64,000 nt of DNA, taken from the NCBI RefSeq assembly GCF_025628985.1, contig NZ_JAOTEM010000001.1, positions 1,426,001 to 1,490,000 on the forward strand, written 5' to 3'. Of this stretch, positions 34,147-43,982 are shown in pieces. This stretch comes from Chryseobacterium edaphi (GTDB lineage Bacteria > Bacteroidota > Bacteroidia > Flavobacteriales > Weeksellaceae). The translations under genes and the position numbers were made by a program. The notes beneath the pieces are model-generated. The model had not been told where the DNA came from. It saw only the letters and a list, made by a program, of their open reading frames with translations, and did no database searches. Position 1 is the stretch's first letter; each line of letters opens with the position of its first letter.

Positions 34147-35891
34147 TGATAAAAAAAATGAAAAACTTTTTAAAAATATCTCTTTTAGCTATAATCACGT
34201 CGTGCTCAAGTGCCGATATGGATTTAGAGCCACTTAACGGACCCACATCTGGAACTTTCCCCGCATCATACGAGGAAGGAAAGATGGGTCTATTCGCAGC
34301 TTACAGAAACTTGAGTACAATTGATGCAGCAAGTACCCCAATTTGGCACGTGATGGATAATATTACGGATATCGGATATGCAAGACCGGGAACCAATTAC
34401 ACTTCTCCCATCACAAGTTCTATTACGACAACCAATGCATTAACCATTAAACCATGGGAAATTCATTATAAAACTATTGCAAGATGTCACGCAGTACTTG
34501 ATAAATTAGATGGAATTTCAGGACTTACCGCCGCACAAAAGTCTGAACTTGGTTCGGAATTGAGATTTGTCCGTGCTTATGCTTATTCTCAACTGATTGA
34601 GCTTTACGGAGATGTTCCATTAATAAAATCAGCTGTTATCTTAAGCAATGCAAATGTTGCAAGAACACCTGTTGCAGAAATTCAGCAGTTTATCATTGCA
34701 GAACTGGGAGCTGTTGCACCTCAACTTCCGATTTCACAATCACAGTATGGAAATGTTCGCGCATCTCGTATCGCAGCTTTAATGCTAAAAGCCAGAGTTG
34801 AACTTTATTCTAAACAATATGCAGCAGCAGCAGTTACTTCAAAACAAGCTTTAGACGCAGCATCTGGTATTTACAGTTTGACACCTTTCAATGCTTCTGT
34901 GAATTTCGCTGGTAAAGATCATACCGTTGGAGAGCCGGATCCAAGTAATATATTTGGACATAACGGTTTTTCAACAAGTAAAGAATGGATTTGGGTGGCA
35001 GAATTCAATAAGAATGTACCGGGATATCTTCACAATCAGCAATATTATGCTGCATCTCGTTTAGGTAAAGGAGTTTGCTATTGGGGACCTACTCAAAATC
35101 TTATTGATTCTTATGAAATGACAGATGGTCTTTCAATATTGGAATCTCCGTTATATGATAATACAAACCCGTTTAAAAACAGAGATCCACGTTTGGATAT
35201 GTATGCTGTACGACCGCACTCAAGATATTTGGGATACCAATTTGAGCCAAATACATCTTTCACAAAAGTAAATAACTACTGGTCAACCGGAGCACCAACT
35301 CAGGTTACGAATGCCGATGCGACCAATGCATACCGTTCGTTTAGCGGTTATCTTTGGAGAAAAGTGGTGGATATTGCTGATTTTAATTCTACTTCAGTAA
35401 GTGGAAATTCAGATTTAAATGTCGGAATTTTCAGATTATCAGAATTAATGCTGATTTATGCAGAGGCAAAAATTGAGTCGAATCAGTTGGATAGTTCGGT
35501 TTATGACATGATTAATCAGATCAGAGTGCGTGCAAAAATGCCGGCTTTACCAATAGGATTGTCACAGGCTCAATTGAGAAAAGCACTTCGATACGAAAGA
35601 AAAGTAGAATTGGCAAATGACGGATTAAGATGGTATGACATAAGACGTTGGGGAATTGCAAGCAATGTGATGAACGGATATTTATACCTCAACCGTAATG
35701 CAAACAACTGGAACAAATCTGTTGTAACCGGGTTTGATGAAAGTGCAAATCCTATCTATAATCATTCACAGGCTTCAGCAGCTTTTTCTACACAGCAAGT
35801 AGTTTATACCAACAATAAAGATGAATATTGGCCGATCCCACAATCGGAAATGGATGCAAACCCATTATTGAAACAAAACCCAGGATATTAA
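34146..35891 (+). CDS. SusD/RagB-family lipoprotein partner of the transducer
   Basis: A 581-residue surface lipoprotein; the signal peptide ends at IITSC. An ATG at 34158 is also usable, but the 34146 start gives one-base coupling to susC. SusD motifs are present: GLFAAYRNLST, ELRFVRAYAYSQLIELYGDV, RLSELMLIYAEAKIES, and LRYERKVELANDGLRWYDIR with RWG following. It should capture the ligand and pass it to the STN-bearing SusC. It is followed after 11 bp by the phosphoesterase gene. Ligand unknown. Confidence 0.92.
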   Translation: MIKKMKNFLKISLLAIITSCSSADMDLEPLNGPTSGTFPASYEEGKMGLFAAYRNLSTIDAASTPIWHVMDNITDIGYARPGTNYTSPITSSITTTNALTIKPWEIHYKTIARCHAVLDKLDGISGLTAAQKSELGSELRFVRAYAYSQLIELYGDVPLIKSAVILSNANVARTPVAEIQQFIIAELGAVAPQLPISQSQYGNVRASRIAALMLKARVELYSKQYAAAAVTSKQALDAASGIYSLTPFNASVNFAGKDHTVGEPDPSNIFGHNGFSTSKEWIWVAEFNKNVPGYLHNQQYYAASRLGKGVCYWGPTQNLIDSYEMTDGLSILESPLYDNTNPFKNRDPRLDMYAVRPHSRYLGYQFEPNTSFTKVNNYWSTGAPTQVTNADATNAYRSFSGYLWRKVVDIADFNSTSVSGNSDLNVGIFRLSELMLIYAEAKIESNQLDSSVYDMINQIRVRAKMPALPIGLSQAQLRKALRYERKVELANDGLRWYDIRRWGIASNVMNGYLYLNRNANNWNKSVVTGFDESANPIYNHSQASAAFSTQQVVYTNNKDEYWPIPQSEMDANPLLKQNPGY

Positions 35892-35902
35892 TTTTAAAAA
35901 TT

Positions 35903-37006
35903 ATGAAGAAGAGTATATCGCTACTGTTCGTACTGGTATGTACAGTGGTTTTTGCACAGGAAAAATTTCAAAGTCCAAAATTGGATAACGAAAAATCATG
36001 GAGTATCATCCTCATTCCGGATACCCAAAACTATGTAAAATGGAACAGAAATCAACCTGTTTTGGATCTGATGGTGAGATGGATTGAGGATAATATTTCT
36101 CCCTTAAATATTAAAATGGTTTGCCAAGTTGGCGATTTGGTGGAACATAATAATATTCTGAATCAGGGATATGACGGAGATCAAAGTGCAGATGACCAAT
36201 GGAAATCTGTACAGTCAATTCTGGGAAGACTCAATGGAAAAGTACCTTATGTTGCTGCAACAGGAAATCATGACTTCAGTATTAATGAGGAAGGCAGAAG
36301 ATTTTCTCGTTATAATGAGTTTTTTCCTTCTAATTTTAATTATTTAAATCAGAGATCTTTAGCACAGAACTTTTTTAATGATGCCGGTGCTCCAAGCATG
36401 GAAAATTCTGTTTTGGAATTGAAAGGATTAAATGGCCAGGATTATTTATTTCTAAGCCTTGAATTTGCGCCGAGAAATAAGGCACTCGAATGGGCTAAAA
36501 AAGTTTTGGATATGCCTCAATACAAAAATCATAAATCAATTCTAATCACCCACGCTTTTTTGAATGAGAAAGATAAAAGAACGAATAAAGAAAATTCATG
36601 GTTTATGTATGAGCCTTTTCTGATAAACAACGTTCCGCAAAAATCAAAAACCATCATACTTCCTGAGTCTAATAATGGAGAACAAATCTGGAAAAAGCTG
36701 GTAGAGCCATCTCAAAATCTTCAGTTGGTACTAAGTGGTCATATTTCAGGAGAAGGTTTTCGTGTAGATCCCAACAGTTTTGGAAAAAACGTGAATCAGA
36801 TGCTTTTTGATATGCAAAGCGAAGGCGGCGGTCATCGTGACGGTAACGGAGGTGACGGCTGGCTCAGAATTATTGAGTTCTATCCTGATAATAAAACCGT
36901 GAAAGTAAAGACATATTCACCACTTTTCGGAATTTCACCGGTTACTCAGAAAAATGCTTATAAAACAGACCTGAGAAATGAGTTTGTTTTTAAATTCTCA
37001 GAATAA
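35903..37006 (+). CDS. Secreted calcineurin-like metallophosphoesterase
   Basis: A 367-residue protein from the ATG at 35903, which gives a signal peptide (LLFVLVCTVVFAQ). The in-frame start at 35828 would lie inside susD. Metallophosphatase blocks are clear: LIPDTQNYV, QVGDLVEHN, AATGNHDFS, ILITHAFLNEKD and LVLSGHISGEG, giving the dinuclear metal ligands. Such enzymes hydrolyse phosphomonoesters or diesters. Placed at the end of an ECF-controlled SusCD operon, it probably cleaves a phosphate from an imported or surface-bound organic compound. A terminator-like hairpin lies downstream at 37074-37106. Confidence 0.88.
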   Translation: MKKSISLLFVLVCTVVFAQEKFQSPKLDNEKSWSIILIPDTQNYVKWNRNQPVLDLMVRWIEDNISPLNIKMVCQVGDLVEHNNILNQGYDGDQSADDQWKSVQSILGRLNGKVPYVAATGNHDFSINEEGRRFSRYNEFFPSNFNYLNQRSLAQNFFNDAGAPSMENSVLELKGLNGQDYLFLSLEFAPRNKALEWAKKVLDMPQYKNHKSILITHAFLNEKDKRTNKENSWFMYEPFLINNVPQKSKTIILPESNNGEQIWKKLVEPSQNLQLVLSGHISGEGFRVDPNSFGKNVNQMLFDMQSEGGGHRDGNGGDGWLRIIEFYPDNKTVKVKTYSPLFGISPVTQKNAYKTDLRNEFVFKFSE

Positions 37007-37072
37007 CATTAAATTAATGCAGAAAAGCATTTTATTAAAAAATATTAAATTACTTTTTTACTTTCTTTCATT

Positions 37073-37106
37073 AAAAAGGAGACACCATTAAATAGTGTCT
37101 CCTTTT
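37073..37106. terminator. Bidirectional terminator between phosphoesterase and tRNA-Arg
   Basis: AAAAGGAGACAC (37074-37085) pairs perfectly with GTGTCTCCTTTT (37095-37106) around a 9-nt loop. On the plus strand it ends the SusCD/phosphoesterase operon. On the minus strand, with five T, it would end the tRNA transcript. Confidence 0.85.
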
Positions 37107-37107
37107 G

Positions 37108-37181
37108 TGACTTCGGAGGGGTTCGAACCCCCAACCCTCGGAGCCGAAATCCGATATTCTATCCAGTTGAACTACGAAGCC
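37108..37181 (-). tRNA. tRNA-Arg (anticodon UCG)
   Basis: Read on the minus strand, a full cloverleaf forms: acceptor GGCTTCG with CGAAGTC (one G-U pair), anticodon stem TCGGA/TCCGA around TTTCGGC with anticodon TCG, and T-arm GGGGG-TTCGAAC-CCCTC. The discriminator base is A and CCA is not encoded. It decodes CGA and possibly other CGN codons. Confidence 0.95.
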
Positions 37182-37198
37182 GTTTGTGTTTTAGGCCT

Positions 37199-37242
37199 GA
37201 GATTGGTAGAGTTTCAGAGTTTTCTATAACTCTACCAATCTC
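37199..37242. terminator. Strong hairpin between tRNA-Arg and the barrel-protein gene
   Basis: GAGATTGGTAGAGTT (37199-37213) pairs perfectly with AACTCTACCAATCTC (37228-37242). It lies just past the stop of the minus-strand gene at 37248. No T-run follows on either strand, so termination is likely but not certain. Confidence 0.55.
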
Positions 37243-37247
37243 CCACA

Positions 37248-39017
37248 CTAAAATGTGATTTTCACTCCTCCTAAAATCTGTGCACCAAGAACTTTATATC
37301 CTTTGTACGTTTGGTATTTTGAGCTTAGAAGATTGTTTCCGAGTGCGAAAATACTGAAATTTTTATGAATTTTGTACTCTGCGGACAAATTTAAATCTGC
37401 ATAACCACCAACTTTATCATCCGTGTCTTCCGTTGACTGAAATATCACCGAAGGAGTACCAATACCTTCAATCATGTATGAGTTTGTAGTTCTGTCAGTT
37501 GCAAAGATTCCTTTGAAACCTAAAGACAATTTTTTCTCAAATAACGTATATTTTGCACCGATGCTTCCTGATACCAAAGGAACATTATAAATATTGTCAT
37601 AATTCTTTAAATCATACTTTAAAAATCTCACATCAGCATCTACAATAAGGTTTTCCAACGGAAAATATTGCAAACTACCTTTGATATCGCTCACATTTCC
37701 GTCATCATAAACTGCAGAAAATGTATTGGCAAAATCATAACCGGGACGATCTAAAGTAAAACTGTTGTTAAATAAAGTATTCCCCTGGAAGAACATAATA
37801 TCCCTCATCTTGCCGAATCCCGCAGAAACATCATATTTAAAAATTTCATCGATATCACCTCTTAAACCTGCATAAAAATGATATTGCGTCTCAGTTGGTC
37901 TCAACATCTGATCTGAAACCAAAAATGGATTTTGCTGCAGCAATTCACTATATGTATTTAGCTTTAAACCACCATCTACTCCACCGTAGAATTTGAATTC
38001 TTTAGCAGCAGCAACCTGAAATTCTGCCTGTGGAAACCAGTATGTTTTATTATTTTTTAATTCTTCGGCTAAAATTAAATTAGAATTTCTTGCATTTAAA
38101 AAAGAAAAAGAAGATCCCAACATTAAATATGATTCACCCTTTGCAAACGTCACTTTCGGAGCTATATTCGCATTGAAAAACGTTGATGAATTTTCGTTTA
38201 ATATAGCGAAATCAGTTTTCACCGTTTCCAATCCTAATCCTAAATCTGCATTTAAAACGATTCCGTTATCAGAAAGCTTTACAGCGTGTTTTGAAAGATT
38301 TGCCAAAATAGAAGCCTGATTTTCTTTTGCATCAAAATGATCACTTAAAAATGAAGATTTTACTCGTACATCATTCAAGATTTCATTTGAATAAAAATCA
38401 TAATAACCGTTCACTTTAAACTGATTGACTTTTTGTTTTAAATCTACATCCGCAGAAGGCGTCAGCGCGTAAATTCCGTAATAGTTGTAATTATCTAAAC
38501 CGTATTCAGCATTTATATTGATTTTACCTTTCTCTCCATAAGAATTTAAGAAAGCTCCCAAAGTTGCCGAACTTTGATTTGAATCCCAGTCGTAAACTTT
38601 CTTCAAACCGTTCGTAGAAAGCACATGAACATCTGCTCCAACTTCGATTTTATTCTCAAGCGTTTTAGAGATATTAGCATCTGCTAAAATCTTTCCGTAA
38701 TTCCCCATTCCGAACTGGAAATAGCTATTCTGAGCTGTCGCATCAAATTTTGGCGCAACATCTTCACTTTGAATGGTTGAAGTTTTAAAATCTGAAACAG
38801 CAGGAACGTCTGTAATCGTGTACTTTACAGGATTTGCTGATTTCTCTTCAGGCGGATAATTTTTCACTGTTTCCACCGAAGTTTTTTTCTTCTCGATTTT
38901 CTTTACTTCTGGTTCTCTTTTTTTATTAAGAATCAGTTTTTCCTCTTTGATCTGAGAAAACGCCACGGACGAAATTCCCAAAAATAATATAGATAGTATT
39001 TGAATTTTCTTGTTCAT
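37248..39017 (-). CDS. Outer-membrane beta-barrel protein, TonB-receptor-like without plug
   Basis: A 589-residue protein with a signal peptide (ILFLGISSVAFSQ). A lysine- and proline-rich linker follows (about 20-70, KKREPEVKKIEKKKTSVETV). The rest is strand-rich barrel sequence from NSYFQFGMGNYGKILADANI to the final LGAQILGGVKITF. It resembles TonB-dependent receptor barrels, but the usual plug motifs are absent. So a passive pore, or a structural partner of the adjacent TPR protein, is as likely as active transport. It lies 82 bp downstream of that TPR gene on the same strand. Confidence 0.75.
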   Translation of the reverse strand: MNKKIQILSILFLGISSVAFSQIKEEKLILNKKREPEVKKIEKKKTSVETVKNYPPEEKSANPVKYTITDVPAVSDFKTSTIQSEDVAPKFDATAQNSYFQFGMGNYGKILADANISKTLENKIEVGADVHVLSTNGLKKVYDWDSNQSSATLGAFLNSYGEKGKININAEYGLDNYNYYGIYALTPSADVDLKQKVNQFKVNGYYDFYSNEILNDVRVKSSFLSDHFDAKENQASILANLSKHAVKLSDNGIVLNADLGLGLETVKTDFAILNENSSTFFNANIAPKVTFAKGESYLMLGSSFSFLNARNSNLILAEELKNNKTYWFPQAEFQVAAAKEFKFYGGVDGGLKLNTYSELLQQNPFLVSDQMLRPTETQYHFYAGLRGDIDEIFKYDVSAGFGKMRDIMFFQGNTLFNNSFTLDRPGYDFANTFSAVYDDGNVSDIKGSLQYFPLENLIVDADVRFLKYDLKNYDNIYNVPLVSGSIGAKYTLFEKKLSLGFKGIFATDRTTNSYMIEGIGTPSVIFQSTEDTDDKVGGYADLNLSAEYKIHKNFSIFALGNNLLSSKYQTYKGYKVLGAQILGGVKITF

Positions 39018-39099
39018 ATATGTTGTATTAATGTATAAAGTAAAAAGTATTGATGATCAAATCACCCAAATACATTTTACATGAATACGACAGTACATT

Positions 39100-42072
39100 T
39101 TACTTTTTAATCTGCTTTTTAACCTCTTTCGCTTCTGCAACAATTTCCGGGAAATCTGCATAGTTTGAAATGATCTGATCGCAGGTATAACTCGCCTGAT
39201 AATTATCTTTCAGCCCAATATAATTTTTCGCCATCAAAACCAATGCTTTTGCTCCCCAGTAATCTTCTGATGCGTAATTATTAGCTAATTTAAAGATGGT
39301 TTCATTAGAAGATTTGAATGCTTTTCCTTTGTTTTGATAGAATGCTTTTGCATAAAGAGCTTCAGCTGCAACTTCAGTATTTGAAGATTTCTCAAGCGAA
39401 GTATAAGCGGTTTGTGCATCTTTATCTTTCCCTGAATTCATCAGACTTCTTGCCTTGATTACTTTTGCAGTTTCAATAACTGCAGCAGAGTTTTTATTAT
39501 TGGCAATTACAGCATCGGCTAATTTTTCAGCTTCTGAGAAATTCTTTTCTTCCGCATACATTTTCATCAACTCAACATTAGCATAATTTTTAACGTTGAT
39601 ATTGGATGAATTTTTAATATTTTCTAAATATTTTTTAGCTTCAGCAGAATTTCCCTGTGCGATATAAATTTGTGCCACACGAGTTCGTGCGTCGTCTTGA
39701 TAATCATTCTGAACGTTTGCAATTTCCTGTAAAACTAATAAAGCTTTCGTAGGATTATTCGTCTGGTAATAACTTTCACCCAATTCATATTTAGCCTGAT
39801 AAAGACCTTCACCGCTTGGATTTTGAGTTAAATATTTCTCGTAATAAGAAATTGCGTTTTTATAATCTTTCTTGGTAAAATACTGTTTTCCTGTTGATAA
39901 ATTGATTTCGTCTATTTCAGAAGCATCAATATTGACTCCGACATTTCGTGCAAAATCAGAATATCCTGAAACATCACCATTTTTCGTGAAAATAGGTTTT
40001 GCAGCCTGAGCGATTTTCTGTGCGTAAGCTGTGTTTTTATATTGCTCTCCTAAAGATCTTAATTCAGATAAAGCTTTATCATTTTGATTCTGATCAATAT
40101 AATTCTGCGCTCTGTAAATAGATGCATTCGCCACCAAATCTTTATCAGAAGAAGATTTAATAACTTTTCCGAAGAAGTCATTGGAGTTGGCAAAATCATC
40201 TTGAGCTGCATAAGCAACACCCATTTCGTATTGTGCATCATCAATATATTCTGAAGCAGGGTATTTAGAAATTAATAATTTTAAGTTGGTGATTTTCGCA
40301 GCCTGATCATCTTTAAATCCTAAAGCCAAAGCTTTCTGGTATAAAGTATAATCTGTAGCATCTTCGTTTTTATCGTAAATCGCAATTGCCTGATCAAGAT
40401 CGTTGTTGGCGTAATTGATATCCGCTAAACGAAGTTCTGCATCATTTTTAAATTCAGGCTTTGGATTTTTTAAATATTGTGTAAAAAACTGTTCCGCCTG
40501 ATCGAATTTTTTAGATTTAAAATAAGCGTAACCAATGTCGTATGGCAACTGCTGTTTTTCAGGGAAAGTTTCATTTGTTAGTTTTTCGTAACGGGCAATT
40601 GCAGAAGGATAATTCCCTTTTTGATAATAAACCTGACCCAACCAATACAAAGCTCTGCTGTGGAATTCTTTATTTAAATCAAATTCTAAACTTCTCAGGA
40701 AATATTTTTCAGCTTCGTCAAAATTTCCTTTGTTAAATTCTTCGGTTCCTAATAAATAAGAAACTTCCTGATCTACTTTGTCCGTTTCAGGAGTTGAGTT
40801 TGGTAATTTGTCGATTGCGTTAAGAGTCTCTTTAAAGTTCCCGGAATACAGATAAGATTTCACCAAAAGTGATCTCATTTCCGCAGTTTTCGCATCGTTG
40901 TTGTTGATGGTAATGTAATTCTGAATAACCGTTGTCGGGTTTTCAAATGGATTCCCAATATCATAACTTAATTTTGCGTATTGTTCGTGAGCCAGTTTTT
41001 TCACACTCGCATCATAATCCATTTGATAAGACGAACGGAATGCTGAAAGTGCTTCCTGCTTTTTCTCTACCGCCAAATATGCATTTCCTAATTGATAGTA
41101 AGCATTCTGAGCCAACGCCGAATTGCTGTTTAACAATTGATTGTAATAAGAAACCGCTTCGTCATATTTTTTAAGCTGAGCCGCAACAAATCCCATTTCA
41201 TACAAATCATTCTCAGATGGATTTTGCTGAACACTCAGATAATCTTTCAAATGCGGATAAGCAGAGTTATAATCATTTTTCATGAAATAACTTTCACCAA
41301 TGATTTTGTGAACTTCCGCTTTATAAGATTCCGAAATATCTTCATTCAATAAAGCATTTCCTTCCGAAATTGCCTTATCGTAATCTTTATCATTGTAGTA
41401 CATCTGCACATAATACGGACGTACAAGTTTTGAAAATTTAGGCTGATCTTTTATAGAATCAAAATACTGAAAAGCCTGATCGTTTTGTCTTTTAGAATAA
41501 AACAAATGTCCCAACATATAGGCAATATCACCTTTTTGAGATTCATCAGCGGTTTTGTAAGCTTCTTCCAGAGCATCAATTGCACCTTTAGAATCGCCTG
41601 TCATAAATTTAGCATAACCCAATTTCAGAATATACTGTGTATTTTCTTCACGGGTTAACTGATATTGATTGACTTTCTTTAAAGTTTTTAAAGCTTCCTT
41701 AAAATCTTTTTTAGCTAAATAATAATCCGCCAAAGGTAAATTTGCCTGAGCAAAATACGCAGAGTTCGGATATTCTTTCATAAAAGCAGTCAAACCGTCT
41801 TCCGCATGATTTTTTTGAAGAATCACTCCGATTACGTTATCAAAAAACTGTGCAGCTTCTTTTTTCGACTGCTCCAGATTCTGATTATAGAAATACTGAC
41901 GTGCATATTCGTATTGAGAAGCGTTGTAAACTTTTGTTTGATATAGATTTTGAGCAAGATTAAACCTGTAGTTTTCCTTTTGGGTAAAGTATTGAGACTG
42001 TTGCGCTTCGGATACTCCGAAATAGAAAACAGCAGCCGCTAAAAGTATTTTTTTTGATTTCATTAACATCAA
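39100..42072 (-). CDS. Large periplasmic TPR-repeat protein
   Basis: A 990-residue secreted protein (signal peptide ILLAAAVFYFGVSEAQ) built almost wholly of tetratricopeptide repeats. Examples are EALKTLKKVNQYQLTREEN, LNKEFHSRALYWLGQVYYQK, and the C-terminal FPEIVAEAKEVKKQIKK. Such arrays are scaffolds for multiprotein assemblies in the periplasm. With the barrel protein encoded next, it probably forms an envelope complex; this pairing is familiar in Flavobacteriia but its role is not clear to me. An ATG at 42063 is a good alternative start. Confidence 0.85.
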   Translation of the reverse strand: MMLMKSKKILLAAAVFYFGVSEAQQSQYFTQKENYRFNLAQNLYQTKVYNASQYEYARQYFYNQNLEQSKKEAAQFFDNVIGVILQKNHAEDGLTAFMKEYPNSAYFAQANLPLADYYLAKKDFKEALKTLKKVNQYQLTREENTQYILKLGYAKFMTGDSKGAIDALEEAYKTADESQKGDIAYMLGHLFYSKRQNDQAFQYFDSIKDQPKFSKLVRPYYVQMYYNDKDYDKAISEGNALLNEDISESYKAEVHKIIGESYFMKNDYNSAYPHLKDYLSVQQNPSENDLYEMGFVAAQLKKYDEAVSYYNQLLNSNSALAQNAYYQLGNAYLAVEKKQEALSAFRSSYQMDYDASVKKLAHEQYAKLSYDIGNPFENPTTVIQNYITINNNDAKTAEMRSLLVKSYLYSGNFKETLNAIDKLPNSTPETDKVDQEVSYLLGTEEFNKGNFDEAEKYFLRSLEFDLNKEFHSRALYWLGQVYYQKGNYPSAIARYEKLTNETFPEKQQLPYDIGYAYFKSKKFDQAEQFFTQYLKNPKPEFKNDAELRLADINYANNDLDQAIAIYDKNEDATDYTLYQKALALGFKDDQAAKITNLKLLISKYPASEYIDDAQYEMGVAYAAQDDFANSNDFFGKVIKSSSDKDLVANASIYRAQNYIDQNQNDKALSELRSLGEQYKNTAYAQKIAQAAKPIFTKNGDVSGYSDFARNVGVNIDASEIDEINLSTGKQYFTKKDYKNAISYYEKYLTQNPSGEGLYQAKYELGESYYQTNNPTKALLVLQEIANVQNDYQDDARTRVAQIYIAQGNSAEAKKYLENIKNSSNINVKNYANVELMKMYAEEKNFSEAEKLADAVIANNKNSAAVIETAKVIKARSLMNSGKDKDAQTAYTSLEKSSNTEVAAEALYAKAFYQNKGKAFKSSNETIFKLANNYASEDYWGAKALVLMAKNYIGLKDNYQASYTCDQIISNYADFPEIVAEAKEVKKQIKK

Positions 42073-42280
42073 ATTTTAAAATGGATAGGCCTTCAAAAAT
42101 AAGACCAAATTTCTTAATTTTAAGATAAGATTTTATCCACAAATTATCAACGAAAATATCGAAAAGATATTGTATAAACAAGTCTTTTCACATAATGTTA
42201 GTATGTGGATTATTTTTTAATACTTATTAACTTTTCAAGAAGAAATATTAAGAAAATCTTAATTATTTCACAGAAATAAT

Positions 42281-42288
42281 TACATTTG
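42281..42288 (+). promoter_or_regulatory. -7 box of the amino-acid permease gene
   Basis: TACATTTG matches TAnnTTTG exactly, 26 bp before the ATG at 42315. No TTTG was seen at the -33 position. Confidence 0.5.
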
Positions 42289-42314
42289 TTTTTTTCAACA
42301 TAAATCGTCATTGA

Positions 42315-43982
42315 ATGAATCAACTTTTCAGAAGAAAACAATACTCAGAAACAGACACATCTACAAGTTTATTACGGGTTTTAGGAGTTTGGGATATCGT
42401 TTTTTTTGGTATTGCAGCAATTATAGGAGCAGGAAGCTTCAGCAGTTTGGGTGAAGCAGTTTTCAGAGGCGGTCCCGGTGTTATTCTTCTTTATTTGATA
42501 TGTGGTTTTGCCTGTGGTTTTACCGCCTTATGTTATGCCGAATTTGCGAGTAGAATTCCTACAGCAGGTTCTGCTTATACTTATGCTTACGCCAGTTTTG
42601 GTGAATTAATAGCCTGGGTAATTGGATGGGCTTTGATTATGGAATATTCTTTCGGAAATATTTATGTTGCCTTTTCATGGTCAGATTATTTTACCAGTTT
42701 CATTGAACGACTCGGAATGCACATTCCTGATTATTTAACTTGCAGCTACACCGAAGCTCATAAAGCTTTCTTAAACGGTTCTGAAAACAAAGAACTCATC
42801 AATGCATGGACAAATGCACCATTATTGGGAGGTTTAAAATTCATCGTTGATATTCCTGCATTGGTAATTAACGGATTGATTACCTGGTTGTGTTACCGCG
42901 GAGTGAAAGAAAGTAAAAATTTCAACAATTCTTTGGTTATATTAAAACTTGCCGTAATCGTTTTGGTTATTTTGGTTGGTTTTTCATACATCAATACTGA
43001 AAACTGGACACCTGTAAGTGTAGAAGGAACGAGATCTTTTATGCCGAATGGTTTTGCCGGAGTAATGAGCGCAGTTTCCGGAGTTTTCTTTGCCTACATA
43101 GGTTTTGATGCATTAAGTGTACTTTCTGAAGAAACAAAAGATCCGCAAAAGACTTTACCAAAAGGAATGATTATTTCTTTGGGGTTGTGTACGGTAATCT
43201 ACATCTGCCTGACTTTAGTTTTAACCGGAATGGTTGATTACAGAAAATTTGACGGAGTTGGAGATCCTTTATCTTTTATATTTGAAAAAACAAACGCAAA
43301 TGTCGCATGGATGGAATTGACAGTTTCATTTGTAGCGATTGTAGCCATTACAACTGTTTTATTGGTATTCCAGATGGGACAGCCGAGAATCTGGTACGCA
43401 ATGAGCCGTGACGGATTGATGCCTAAAAAATTTCAGGATGTTCACCCAAAATATAAAACACCCTCATTTGCAACGATTGTGACGGGTATTGTAGTGGGAG
43501 TTCCTATTCTTTTCACTGATAAAAGTTTCATCTTAGACTTTACTAGTATTGGAACTATTTTCGCTTTTGTTTTGGTTTGTGCAGGAGTTTTAATGCTACC
43601 TGCAAAAGAGAAAATCAAAGGTAGATTTCACCTTCCTTATATTAACGGTAAGATTATTTTCCCAATTATTTTTATTGGCGCTTTGGTAGGATTTTATTAT
43701 TTCCAGCCGGAGTTTTTTGATACTTTAATGGATTGGAAAGATCCTAAAAACGGAGAATTCAGAGCTTCTATTTTCTTTTTCATCTTGATTAATTTAGGAC
43801 TTTGTGTATTGACTTTCATTAAAAACTTTTCACTGATTCCATTGATCGGTTTAAGTTCTTGTTTATATCTACTCACCGGAATGAGCCACGAAAACTGGTT
43901 CTATTTCGGACTTTGGTTTGCTGTTGGTTTGGTTATTTATTTCTGTTATGGATATAGAAACAGCAAACTGAGAAATGCTTAA
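42315..43982 (+). CDS. APC-family amino-acid permease
   Basis: A 555-residue inner-membrane protein with about twelve or more hydrophobic helices. It begins with a cytoplasmic segment and VWDIVFFGIAAIIGAGSFSS, the substrate-binding unwound helix of the APC superfamily. ALCYAEFASRIPTAGSAYTY and FAYIGFDALSVLSEETKDPQ follow, both strong cationic-amino-acid-transporter-type signatures. It imports or exchanges amino acids; specificity cannot be read from sequence. The stop overlaps the start of the next gene by 8 bp. Confidence 0.92.
   Translation: MNQLFRRKQYSETDTSTSLLRVLGVWDIVFFGIAAIIGAGSFSSLGEAVFRGGPGVILLYLICGFACGFTALCYAEFASRIPTAGSAYTYAYASFGELIAWVIGWALIMEYSFGNIYVAFSWSDYFTSFIERLGMHIPDYLTCSYTEAHKAFLNGSENKELINAWTNAPLLGGLKFIVDIPALVINGLITWLCYRGVKESKNFNNSLVILKLAVIVLVILVGFSYINTENWTPVSVEGTRSFMPNGFAGVMSAVSGVFFAYIGFDALSVLSEETKDPQKTLPKGMIISLGLCTVIYICLTLVLTGMVDYRKFDGVGDPLSFIFEKTNANVAWMELTVSFVAIVAITTVLLVFQMGQPRIWYAMSRDGLMPKKFQDVHPKYKTPSFATIVTGIVVGVPILFTDKSFILDFTSIGTIFAFVLVCAGVLMLPAKEKIKGRFHLPYINGKIIFPIIFIGALVGFYYFQPEFFDTLMDWKDPKNGEFRASIFFFILINLGLCVLTFIKNFSLIPLIGLSSCLYLLTGMSHENWFYFGLWFAVGLVIYFCYGYRNSKLRNA

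Noticed and set aside
35828..35902. Upstream start for the phosphoesterase inside susD
   Set aside because: It would remove the signal peptide from the N-terminus and overlap susD by 64 bp; the ATG at 35903 gives a proper signal peptide.
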